Assembly (NCBI GenBank): GCA_028023455.1 | Contig: JAQFVV010012537.1 | Coordinates: 1,734,001-1,798,000, forward strand | From: Epiperipatus broadwayi | Lineage: Eukaryota; Onychophora; Udeonychophora; Euonychophora; Peripatidae | Reading direction: 5' to 3' | Length of the DNA: 64,000 bases | Shown: positions 24,635 to 35,400 of the stretch, one piece after another | Numbering within the stretch: position 1 is the first letter of the stretch | How the letters are laid out: each line of letters starts with the position of its first letter | Translations under genes and position numbers: made by a program | The notes under the pieces: model-generated | What the model was told of the DNA's origin: nothing | What the model saw: only the letters and a program-made list of their open reading frames with translations | Databases searched by the model: none

Positions 24635-24701
24635 TGCATATATGTGTGGAAGATGATGATCTGGACCAACTGATGAGTGCTGGTTCAGCATGAAATATGT
24701 A
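24635..24701 (+). ncRNA. Hammerhead-ribozyme-like motif (right arm)
   Basis: In type-III order: stem III 5' strand TGCATAT (24635-24641), A as the residue before the predicted cut (24642), the stem-I region, core CTGATGA (24670-24676), stem II GTGCT / AGCAT around loop GGTTC (24677-24691), core GAAA (24692-24695), and stem III 3' strand ATATGTA, whose first A is the last core A (24695-24701). Stem III pairs over seven positions with one G-U wobble. Stem II pairs over five with one wobble. The weak point is stem I, where only the first pair next to the core is clear, with mismatches after it. It could be an ancestral or bulged ribozyme; activity is not shown. Confidence 0.5.
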
Positions 24702-24811
24702 TATTAGAGATCATGTATCCTTTTTCGCATGTATGTGGTCATGTAGATCATTTGTATAAGATGGAGTGCATAGTTGTAGGAAATTTGAAAGTCTGAGTTC
24801 AAGTGCCTTCT

Positions 24812-25600
24812 AAATATTTATTAAATATATCAAAAACTTAATATTTACACATGAAGATCAAAAAACAGAGTATTTTTTAAATCAAATCAATTTGAACTTT
24901 GTTATAAGTTGCACTATATTATTGATATTGGATGCAAATTTATTATAAAAAGATACATATACCAATAAAAAAGACATTGACTTCAAAATATATTTTTAAC
25001 ACTTCTATCTTTGAAGAAAGTAAAAATTTCTTCTAGGTAAGCATATCTTGTTTTTCCCTCTTCAATTAATCATTCTTACAAAGTGTTGGAGATATTATAA
25101 ACAAATCAATGTTATTCCATCTTTGTAACATTGAATTATGAATCATATATTTAATCTTTTTTTTTTTCACTTAAATAAACTTCTTAAATTTATGTATTAA
25201 TTTCCTCCAGACATTCAACTTTCTATTTACCATCATGTTATTTCATATGTTTTGTTACAATTCTCTATTTATTCTATGATTTTTTTTAATTTAATACTTA
25301 TAAATTGTACTTTTCATTCTATTGAATATATAGAAGAACTAACTACAAAAAAATTTGACATTAACCTTTGAAAAAAAAAGTTTTCTGATGGATCCTTTTT
25401 TTTCTAATTATCACCACTTATGATAAAATAATAACTCAATATAGTATATGTTTATATACATCCAGATACTACAATAATCAACAAATTAATATTATTATTG
25501 AATGTTCCTTTTGCCTTTTCCCCTTTTCCAACTGTATTATTCGATTACTTTAACATATAATGTGATAAATTTCTAAATAAATGGCTTCATATATCTTCAT
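24812..25600. other. A+T-rich spacer
   Basis: Nothing recognised. It ends where the endonuclease remnant of LINE copy A starts. Confidence 0.4.
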
Positions 25601-25604
25601 TTCC

Positions 25605-28604
25605 ATTCAATAGTGGGGAAGTTTTTTGTCTGGTAAACTCAATCTCATTTAATAATGAGAGGCACAAAACTTTAATAGACCTGGTATTTTATACACCATC
25701 AGTATACTATTTAATGAATATTCAATTAATACATGTCCCTTTTACAGTTCACATAGCATTAATTATGATGCTTAAAGCAAACCATTATTTTCAAAAATTC
25801 ATCAAAACTAGTTGATCCATTAGAGTACTATCATCAACAAAATCTCCAAAATTCCTTTTCTTTGAAATTTATATAAATTTGGTAAAAATAAATATTTTAG
25901 AAATGGATCCAATGCAAGTATAAATAGCATATGTAAACATCATCTCACATACAATCAATCATGACACTAAAACTACAACACTTCCAACTAGTTTGGTAAA
26001 AAATTATGGACAAAATTCAGCAAAGAATTAGTCAACATTGATCTACACAATAAAACTCACATATATTAATAACATTAAGAAGATTATAAAAAGCAATATA
26101 TAAGAATTAAGAAAAGAAAGGTTTTTCTCTACAGTACTCACACTAGGACAAGGAATTATATGCTGGCATTGGGTCATCCCCCAAATAGGGTTCCAAATGT
26201 AATTGAAATTCAATCACAAATCGTATGTGGACAATACATGTTAAAATCTTTATAAAATACTTTTCAGGAAAGATTCCAGACAGAAAAATACTTTAAAACA
26301 TTAAAAACATACTTAGGTAAAGCAGAAAAGGACATACAATTTACACCTGAAGAATTTATCCAAAAGTTTGAATCAATGCTGGATTCATATCATTCAGGAT
26401 TACATGGCATTAGGCAACATTACAGGAAAATTTAATGACAAATCTAACTAATTTCTTGACAGAATCCATACATGAAGTCTCTATCCAATACTGCTCATGC
26501 CATTTTTTTAAAAATGGAAAAAAATTCAAAACTAAATAATATAAGACCTATATCTATAAACCAATTAAATAGTAATGTAATTGCATTGGTGTTAAAGGAT
26601 AGGATAGAACCATATACATTGCCAACAATTTTAGATATACAATTTGCAAAAAAAGGATCCTCCAATAAATCAGACAGCTTTCCTATTGAAAACTGTCATA
26701 AATTCAATTTAAAAAAATACAGTCCAATAATGTTTCAATTAGACATTCAGACAGCATTTGGTATAATACTAATAAAAAGGCTCATGGATGCACTGGATGC
26801 ACTTTCTAAAACCAGCATACCTAAAACATACCTTTATGTACTGATGAAATGATTTAAAACAGATATATATAATACTAAATAGCCAAACTGCTTTTCCAAT
26901 CTCATCTTACTGTTTAATCTGACAAGCCCAACCAATCAGTTTATTATAATTATTTACAATCTACATTGACCCATTGTTTAAAACGATAGAAAAAGGGTAT
27001 ATTTATCCCCAAGTTAAAAACAATTATAAAGTGTACTGCATTTATAGATGATGTTTCTGTTTTTTTTACATTCCAAAAAACAAATGCCTAAGCTATACAA
27101 AAAACTTTAAACTATCTTTTAACATGGAAAAATTTTATGCTGGAAAAATATACACTGGTGCTGGTTGCAATAATCACTTCAAAGGAAAGCCTATTTCTTT
27201 TCTAGGATTTCCTTTTTACTTAAGCCATGCACAAATAAAAACAGAAATACAAATCAATCTGAATACTAAAATAGAAAATATAAATTTGCTATCCAATGCA
27301 AATTTTTCTCTTTATGCCAATATTACATTAATTAACACACTAATAATAACCAAAATTACATATATAGCTCTATCATTTTATTTACCACAAAAATTAATAA
27401 TCACATTTATTCCCTCTTTACAATACTATTATGGTGATAGAAAAAATGTATAAAATCTCCCTTAAAAGATTAAAAAATCAATTATCTCATACTAGATTGG
27501 ATCTACATTCTTTACATACATTTAGAATATAAAAACAACATTAAACCTAATTTCATCATGTACAATAAAGTTATTCCATCTAAAAGCAACCATTTCCACT
27601 GGAGTGATATTTAAAAATGCTTATAGAACCAATATTATAAATAAAAAAATGTAAACTTTTCTCTACCATGTGAAAAGTTGTAATATTGGTACATCCATAA
27701 ATTAATTTTTCCTCATTACCCATAACAAGATAAAACCATTGGTCACTTGAACCAAAATACTTCAATTTCTTTTTAAAACTGAATCTAGAATCACTACCCA
27801 CCCAGCAATTCATCAAATATTAAAAGATTCATTCAGAAAGTAGATATAATACATATTATGTCAAAGAGAAAAAGAAACTCGAAAGCATATTTTTTTTTTA
27901 CTGTCTTTACTTTAAAAATTTTCATCTGACAATTCCAAGCTTATTCAGAGATAAAAACAAAGTTTATAACATTCTTTGAGTATTTTATTATAAGTCACTT
28001 GCTAAAATATATGCACCCATGTATAGCCTTTATGCACTACAATGGAAATCTCAGAAGTCAACCTAATTTATTTATTAATACATTAGAGTTGATAAGACAG
28101 GGAGATAAAAAATAGTAGATTATAAAAACTATATTGAAATGTAGTTATCAATAAAACAACAAATCAAATTTATGACATGACACAACTAGCATAAAAAAAT
28201 TAACCTTAAAAAAAAACACTCAGCTACGAAGCTTTGAATTAAACTTATTATATCAACAAATGTAAATTAATGTAAATCCTTTTCATAATACCAGTCTGTA
28301 AAATTTAAAGTTGAAATTGTAATCACATATTTTTTTCATATTATCTGTCTGTAAAACTTAAAACTGACATTGTATTTGCTTATCCTTTTTACATATTACA
28401 TGTCTGTAACACTTAATTTGAAATTGTAATTGCTATCCCTTTTCATATTAAGCTGCTTGTAAAAATTAATATTGAAATTGTAATTGCTTATCCGTTTTTT
28501 CATATTATATGTATGTAAAACTTAATGTTAAAATTATAATCACTCTGATCCAAATGTATTTCAATGCAAAATGTATTTGAAATATTAATAAAAAATCTTT
28601 TAAA
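25605..28604 (+). pseudogene. LINE copy A, 5'-truncated ORF2 relic
   Basis: Begins within the end of the endonuclease (SFNNERHKTLIDLVFYTP, matching SFNNG...LIDLVFYSP in copies B and C). Reverse-transcriptase blocks follow: NNIRPISINQLNSNVIAL near 26540, IMFQLDIQTAFGIILIKRL near 26730, and CTAFIDDVSVFFTF near 27030, the only copy that keeps both aspartates of the FIDD box. The thumb region is at 27124-27453 (SFLGFPFYLSHAQIKTEI). A zinc-knuckle relic near 27860 is out of frame. A 3' untranslated region with a minisatellite and a GAT-rich tail ends the element. Frameshifts and stops abound. It is an APE-type LINE of a clade I cannot assign. Confidence 0.75.
28278..28548. repeat. Minisatellite, about five units of 54-55 bp
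   Basis: Five diverged units, each with TTTTCATATTA, then TGTCTGTAAAACTTAA, then TGAAATTGTAATTGCTTATC. Unit starts are at about 28278, 28331, 28385, 28438 and 28493. They lie in the 3' untranslated part of LINE copy A, immediately before the terminal tail. Copies B and C have no such array. Confidence 0.75.
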
Positions 28605-28626
28605 GATGATGATGATGATAATGATA
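28605..28626. repeat. Trinucleotide tail of LINE A
   Basis: GAT repeats directly after AAAAATCTTTTAAA. The junction resembles those of copies B and C, where the microsatellite starts just after CTTTTGAAAG or TTTTTTGAAAAG. Confidence 0.7.
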
Positions 28627-28699
28627 AGAAGCAAATAATCTCCTTGAGATAAAAATGTTGCATATAAAAGAATTAATTACAAGTAAAAGCCTTTTCATT

Positions 28700-29424
28700 A
28701 TCATTAATTACAATCAAATCTGTTAGTTTCTAATTTTTTTCTTTGGTAAGTCACTAATTAATTTTAATATCTCTCATAAATATAATATTTTTAACCAAGA
28801 CTACATTTTTAAAGCCTACAATGGCTTTGTGGTCTGATTAACATTATTGTTTGAAACTCATTTTTATGGGGGGTTTTATTTTTAAAATATTTACACAAAA
28901 TCTTTAAAATAATTGGTTTATAGGTAGAACTTTAGCACATTTATGTAATTCAAATGTGTTCAAGTCAAAAGGTTTAAACAAAATAATTTTTAATAAAAGT
29001 AAGTTTTTAAGTGTTTGTAAAGATTTCAAATAATATGCTGCAGGACCAACCCATAATGTTATTCTGTACATAATCTGCATAAATATATATGTTTGTATAC
29101 ATTTAACAGAACAGATTTATTAAAAAATCTCATTCTATAAAAGAGGAAATTCAATTTTCTTAATTTCACTAGAAAAAAAATAATAAGATTATCCTAGCAT
29201 AAATATTCATAAAAACCAAACCAAAGTACAGTACTGTTACACTTCTAGTAATTTTTTGCCATATAAGTTGATCCAGATAAGGTATTTCAATTAAAATGTC
29301 ATTTACTAGAATGTTTTTCAGAATATAGTATATATTTCCATTCATTAATATTTAAAAGTACTCTATTTTTTATTCATCCATTATGTAAATTTTATCAAAT
29401 TCTCATTTACAAATTTCTCTAGTA
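28700..29424 (-). pseudogene. Jockey/CR1-like LINE, 3' part (below the hAT insertion)
   Basis: On the minus strand the frame resumes next to the hAT element with VEKFVNENLIKF and W, as expected after the FADD box of Jockey/CR1-type reverse transcriptases. It runs down to a C-terminal region with LFKPFDLNTFELHKCAK and VLPINQLF near 28950-28900. Heavily mutated. Its other half is at 31216-32640; the two halves join across the 8-bp target duplication. Confidence 0.5.
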
Positions 29425-29939
29425 CAGCGTTTCCCAACCTTTTTTGGCTTGCGTACCACTTGGTAGTATATCACGTTAAATTGTACCACTTTGTAAAAAT
29501 GATTGTATTTCGTGAAATTTGTTATTGCGAGTGTGTTATTTTATTTGCATTATAAATATTATAGGGCGACCATGTATGTATTCACATCTCGTAATGAGAC
29601 AAATTACATTGAAACATGCCTAAATGTCACACCAGATTATAAACTCACTGAAATTATAAACGCACTGTAACATATTTATATGTATGTGTTTGTTTAAAGT
29701 TTCATATTTTTTCCAAAATAATTTATTAAAGATTACATTATTACATTAAAGGTTATTTGGTACATATTTTGTTCAAAGTGTTTTCTCATTCCTTCATTTG
29801 GTTTTCGCGAATTTGAGTCCGTTTTCTCTTTTTCGGAGCATCTTGCTATTGGTTGGGCCATGGACAGGATAAATTCAGCATGTCCCAAGTCATGGTAAAA
29901 ATAACCTCAGGGATTATCAGGCTATCTCTTGTTCTTGTT

Positions 29940-30125
29940 TTAATTTATATTGTTCAGCATGAAGTTAATAGGATTAAAATTTTGATGATTAAATACTAGA
30001 TTACATCTAGTAATCCACAATAGATGATCAAGAATTAATGAGAGTCTAATTTCTGGGTATGATCTTTTTCTGATACATTTTTTCAAATTAAATAATTTAG
30101 ATTGATTTGCCTTGATCCGACTCAT
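29940..30125 (-). pseudogene. hAT transposase, extreme C-terminal relic
   Basis: A 61-residue frame with KKCIRKRSYPEIRLSLI, which fits the block following the CExxFS-type motif in ZBED-like hAT transposases (K-x-R-x-R-L-x-x-E-x-x-L-R-L). It is separated from the main transposase relic by the inserted fold-back fragment and other sequence. Alone this would be weak; the position inside the hAT element, in the right order and strand, supports it. Confidence 0.45.
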
Positions 30126-30263
30126 TATTTATCTACTATTTTGTCATATTTCGTTTACTAATAAATGGTTTTAATAAAAACACAAAATTATAAAAAAAAA
30201 CAATTAGTATATTTTCTTATTAAAACAGGCAAAACTCACTATATATATCGCCACACACACCAA

Positions 30264-30325
30264 GCTAGAGTAATCAATGGATGCTAGAAGGCTTGTGCAT
30301 AAAATCCCCATCTAGTGCCTATATA
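30264..30325. repeat. Fragment of the 10.4-kb fold-back repeat
   Basis: AGAGTAATCAATGGATGCTA and GAAGGCTTGTGCATAAAATC match the left arm near 10433-10480. It lies within the hAT element between two pieces of its transposase, so it inserted after, or was captured by, the hAT copy. Confidence 0.75.
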
Positions 30326-30514
30326 CACAAGCATAAGAGGTGGTGGTCATGTGATGTTTATATTTTCTTATCATAATCAAATATTTTTATAAAATAAATT
30401 TAATGAGATCTTTGTGTTTGTTTCGAACAACATAATTTTTTGAAATTTGGTTCAAAAGATGTGAGGTATATCCTTAAGTCTACAGCTGCGTTCAATCTGT
30501 TTCGATACTTATTT

Positions 30515-30955
30515 TTAAAAAAAATATATTGAAGAAAAAGCTCTTCCTACTAATTCTGTACTAGTAAACGATAATAATAATTTAAGAGCTTTCTCAGAAA
30601 GTTGTTCACATTCTTTAATGTTTAGCCAAAAATTAATTAGATTGTGTCGTTTGAATTCTACTTGTAAAGTTCTGTCACATGATAATTCTATTAAATTTTC
30701 TTTATCCTTTATTGATAATGATGTAGCTTTTTCTAAATTTTCTGCATAGAAGGGGTTTGAAATCCAATTATCATTTGTGTTTTCGGGTTTTGGAAAATAT
30801 TCCATGAAAGACAATTTTAATCCTGTTAAATGTGCTATTATATTTTCTCGAGTATCTTGAGACAGACTAACCTTATTTTCAAACAAAAAAATATATAGAG
30901 TTTCGAATACTTCCAGTTGATTGTTTTCGATACTTATATATATTGCTGTTTCCAA
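30515..30955 (-). pseudogene. hAT (ZBED-like) transposase, C-terminal relic
   Basis: A 146-residue frame with FENKVSLSQDTRENIIAHL, FMEYFPKPENTNDNWISNPF and, near its end, LLLSFTSTELVGRAFSSI. The last block corresponds to the LLPFxTTYLCESxFSxL motif of the hAT dimerisation domain in ZBED5/SCAND3-like proteins. The conserved C-E pair is replaced here by V-G, so the protein would be impaired. Full family members exceed 500 residues and the N-terminal zinc finger and catalytic core are absent. It sits inside the hAT terminal repeats on the minus strand, which confirms the source. Confidence 0.75.
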
Positions 30956-31215
30956 AAGTCTAATTTCTTAATCATACTTTCAATTTTATCATTAACATTA
31001 AAGATTGTTATCGACTATACATATTAACAACTTTACTGTATAATATTATTAATTAAAATAATTTTTATGAATTATAGGAAAAAACGTTTTTATATTTTTA
31101 TGATTTAATTTTTTTTATATCCGCCATTACTGATTATTTTTCATGTACCACCAACCAGCAACTCGCGTACCACCAGTGGTACACGTACCACAGGTTGGGA
31201 AACACTGCTCTAGTA

Positions 31216-32640
31216 GATTATATGAAATTGATGAAATAATTATGATAGTACTATCTGCAAAACAAAAAAAAATGTTGAAATGAAAAGAAAGATTAAGCAA
31301 ATCATTAAGATAAACAGCAAACAACATAGTTGTAAGGAGTGAATCCTAAGGAAATCCATATCTGATTATTTCAGAATTATTCAAAATATTGTTAAATTTA
31401 ACACATTTGATTCTACTGTTTACATAAAATTTAAATCATTTAAGAATTTTATCTCTTATACCCAAATAACTTAATTTAATTAATAAATAATGAGAAACAC
31501 AATCAAATGTTTTCTGTAAATCCAAATATACATCTATAGTCTTGTGACCATTTTTTAAAAATTTGATGATAAGTGACACACAATCAGATAAGGCTAATTC
31601 TATAGATTTTCCTGATAAAAAATCAATTGTTTATTTGAAAAAAAAATTATATTTAAAAAAAATAATAATAATTCTATATTTTATAGATATTTTCAAAATT
31701 AGGGATAATGATAATAAAACACAAATTTACCTGTAGTTTTTCAAATATTCCTTTTATTCAGTTTTAAAGTAGGTGTAACAATAGAAGGTTTTAAGCAATC
31801 TGGAAATATAGGTGAATGTACAAATAAATTAAGCAAAATAAGATAATACTGGTAATAGAATAAAAATATTTTCAATTCATATTTTTACAGAAATACAATC
31901 CAAATCAACACATTTCTTATTTCTTATTTTATAATGAGATTATTTCAAATTCTTTAATCTCTTTAAATCAAAAAAATTCATGGTAGATTTTTCATAATCA
32001 AAACATAAGATCTATAATTATTAGTAAGATTATTAATTAATAATTCCACATTATGTACAAAATGATGGTTGAAGTGATCGGCTATAAGTTCTGAATTATT
32101 CAAAACATCAATGGATTGTGAAAATCTTTCCTCAAAAATATATATATTTAACAACACTCAAAAAGTTGTTTAATCTAATTGATTTTAAAAAATCAGTTTC
32201 ATTAAAATAGAAAAATTCTTTGACTTCATTTATATTTTTTTATTAAAAACTTTTAGTTTAACTCTAAATTCTTTATTAGAAGATAACTTCTTCAAAATCT
32301 TGTATAATTTATTCTTTCTATTTACTTTTGATATTAAATCATTCATAATCCAATCATTTATTTTCAAAATTCTTTTTTATATATTTTATAAAAAAACAAC
32401 TTTCAACAAAATCTTTAATCTTATCATTAAAGATTGATAAGGCACAATTTACATTATTCATCTCAAAGATTTGATTCCTGCCATGTATAGTAATTAAGGA
32501 ATGCAAATATTTGTGAGGTAAAACTATTTTTTATTAAAATAATTCCTTTGTGATCTATACACATCATTCTAATAATGATGTTTTCAAAAAAATATTTTCA
32601 GAACATCTAGAAAAAAATATGGTCAATAAATGAAGATGAT
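31216..32640 (-). pseudogene. Jockey/CR1-like LINE, reverse-transcriptase relic
   Basis: Reading down the minus strand: DWIMNDLISKVNRKNKLYK near 32340, then KSIELALSDCVSLIIKFL, HKTIDVYLDLQKTFDCVSH near 31520, LLIKLSYLGIRDKILK, and finally MLFAVYLNDLLNLSFHFN with FCFADSTIII at 31230-31327. These are the fingers, the AFDxVxH block, the PLLFxxYINDL block and the FADD box of Jockey/CR1-type LINEs; the second catalytic D is S here. Stop codons and frameshifts are common. The element is cut by the hAT insertion directly after the FADD region and continues at 29424 downwards. Confidence 0.75.
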
Positions 32641-35264
32641 GAAGATATAAGAAATAAACAATTATAGATGTAAAAAAATGTAATTGACATCACACATGCA
32701 CATATGTAGTTGGATATACTATAAACAACAGTATCTTTTTTTACATTGTAATTTATGAAATTTGAATATGAACTGTTTTTCTGTTTATCAAAAGGATTTT
32801 CAAAAATTGAAGTAATAAGCAGACCAACATCTTAGTATTAGTAAGTCAAAAACTATATAGATACTAATGAATAAAAAGTAATAGATGTAAGACATTTTTT
32901 AATTTAAAAAAAAAACACTAGATTTATTTTGCATTAAAAATCTAATTTTTTTTTCCAAAAACAATTTGGGTTAAATTCCATAATATTTAATAAAGTACAT
33001 ACACAAAAGCAAAATAATTATTGTTTCAAGACAGAAGAAGAATGATTTCAACTTGAAAAAATGATTATTCGATGTATATGGATGTGTAGTTTATGTAAAA
33101 TGTATATATTTCATACATAATTGCATTAACCAATAAGACTGTTTGGAATACCAAAACATTGTGAATTATTGCTAATATAATTTATAAATCAAAGAAATAT
33201 TAAACTCCAATTTTATCTATAGTTTTTCTAAGTAAGAATTTGAGAGCATTTAAATTTATTAAACCAATCTTTATTATTTTTTGACAAACATTGTATTTTT
33301 TACTATTAAATATGATAAAACAGTGAGGGCACTGTGGTTTAAGTAATTGGTTTTAAAGGTGTGATTTTTAAAAAAATATTATTCAGATTATTTTTTATTC
33401 TTTATTTTAATTAAATTAAAATGATTTTGAAAAACATCCCAATACTAAATAATTAATACTAATATATAAAAAAATATTTCATAATAAATGCTTTTATTTC
33501 CTGTGGCAATAATAAAAAGTTAAAAATAATTAGATAATTTTTTTTAAATAAATGCTTTTACTTATTATACACTAAAAAACCAAAAAATTACAGGCAATCC
33601 TTTACTTTTGTAAATTTTACTTTCATACAATTCTATTTTATATAAAGGGCAATAGAAAAAGATACAGTATGCTATGGAATTTTTTATCCAGAAAAGAAAA
33701 AGAAGTGTATAATTGAATTATCTCTTAATAAATTTATAAAGATAACACCAGATACTAATCAATTAAGTTTTATTTATGTAATGTATATTGGATTTTTTGT
33801 TCTTATCCATGCATCTATTATATTGCAATCATCAATCACCATTTATTTATATATACAGAATAATGATTTACATTTTTATATATTAAATTGTAACTTTTTA
33901 GTATTATTAATTTTATTTTTAAAATTGTAATGAATTTATTTTTACACCTTTATTCTTAGAGAATTCTCCTCATCAATCACATAAAAACTTAACAGGGTTT
34001 TGGTTCATCTATCATCTATGATCATAGCAGTTAAATTTGCCATTCAGTAAATCCTGCTTCAGAAAACATAAAATCTAAAATGTAATTATGCAAATTTAAA
34101 AATATTTTCAAATAATTAACATGTCATTTTATTTATATAATCATACTAAGACTAATAAACCCAATGAAAAGAGTATTGATCTTTAAACTTTCTGAAAAAT
34201 AAGTGAAGCAATTTACTTATAAATATTTTAACCATATCAATTTTTTTAATGAACCCAATAGCTATATATCTTTATACATTTTTAATAATTTTATAGAAAT
34301 TAATCCTTTATCTTATTCATATTTTTGACTCATTTGTTTTGCATAAAGTGTTTTATATTTTTAATATATAGATGTGTGTGATTAGGTTATTCTACACTTG
34401 TATAATTTTTAAACTTTTAAATAATTTATTTCTATTACTTTAATTATTTCATTAACAATGTACTAAAATTTAAGAGGACCACCTATATATGCTAATACAC
34501 CTCATTAAAAAAATAAATATTTTAAAACTACTTTTTGATGTTTTTTTTTTGACATTGCTCTATTTTTATACATTTCAACTTCTGTACATTTCAGAAAACA
34601 ATTAGATATGATGGTTGAGGACTGCCTGTAATTGTTTTTCCAATCATAATTGGAATTTCTAAATTTAATTAGAAATAAATATATGTGTGGAAGGAAATTC
34701 ATAAATTAATTAAGTTAATCCTTTGTTATAAAAATAGTGATTAGCTTAATTAATTTATGGACCACTCATGCTTCTATTTCAAATTAAATCTAAAAACCCC
34801 AATTATGGTTGAAAAAAACAATTATGTTTTGACTTTTTAGTGCATAATAGATAAAAACTTTTTTTTTTTAATTTTTATTTATTTACTTTACTTTTAAATT
34901 AACAAAACAGATTTGTAAAAAAGAGGTATGGGGAGAATTAAAAGTGTAATACATATTTTTAAAATATGGAAAATTCATTGATTAGTTGAACTAAAATGAT
35001 TCAATAAAAATATGGATTTAAAATTAAATAAGATTTTAAAAAATGAGATGGGAGTTGGAATTAATATTTTGTCACCTGTTCTGTTAAACATATGGCTGAA
35101 TAACTAAAAGTATAGACATTAGTGCAAGAAGATTTAATAAGTTTTAACCTTGCTAACATTAGTGATAAAATTTAAAGACCCAATAATAAACATTAATATT
35201 TAATATAAATACAATTTCTATATCTTACTTCAAATACTTTTTAACAAAAAAAATTTTATTGTAT
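32641..35264. other. A+T-rich stretch without a recognisable gene
   Basis: No homology recognised. It holds a 20-bp hairpin at 34700-34760. The frame at 34505-34702 has no family features. Confidence 0.4.
34700..34760. repeat. Imperfect 20-bp hairpin
   Basis: CATAAATTAATTAAGTTAATC pairs with GATTAGCTTAATTAATTTATG around an 18-base loop, with one mismatch. A+T-rich, so chance is possible. Confidence 0.4.
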
Positions 35265-35400
35265 ATATATACACACATAATGTGATGTTTCGACTGTCCT
35301 ACAATCTTCCTCAGATCAATTTCTATAAAAATTGAATTAAAAGTGGCTCTGAGAAAGACTGTAGGGCAATTAAAACATCTGATGTATGTCTATATATATA
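35265..35400. mobile_element. Short fold-back repeat (MITE- or SINE-like)
   Basis: The arms share GATGTTTCGACTGTCCTACA and its diverged mirror TGTAGGGCAATTAAAACATC, and ATATATATACA at the outer ends. Read on the minus strand the left arm is CTGAGGAAG, a stem GATTGT / ACAGTC with loop AGG, then GAAAC. That layout recalls decayed hammerhead-like motifs found in many dispersed animal repeats. Confidence 0.55.

Larger units (their letters stand above)
23952..24811. mobile_element. Fold-back repeat, arms about 425 bp
   Basis: The left arm 23952-24380 is mirrored by 24382-24811 (base n pairs with about 48761 minus n). The arms differ at many bases, so this is not recent. No coding frame. Each arm carries a CTGATGA motif; the right-arm copy reads as a hammerhead-like fold (24635-24701). 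A single-arm relative at 46866-47330 shows that the basic unit is one arm and that this locus is an inverted dimer. The ends (TTAGAAGG ... CCTTCTAA) show no clear target duplication. Confidence 0.8.
29425..31207 (-). mobile_element. hAT-type transposon, internally deleted
   Basis: Ends CAGCGTTTCCCAACC ... GGTTGGGAAACACTG form terminal inverted repeats typical of hAT elements with ZBED-like transposases. The insert is flanked by the 8-bp direct repeat CTCTAGTA (29417-29424 and 31208-31215), the diagnostic length for hAT. Length 1783 bp, too short for a full transposase gene; only the C-terminal coding part remains, on the minus strand. It sits inside a LINE reverse-transcriptase relic and itself contains a fragment of the 10.4-kb fold-back repeat. 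Confidence 0.9.
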
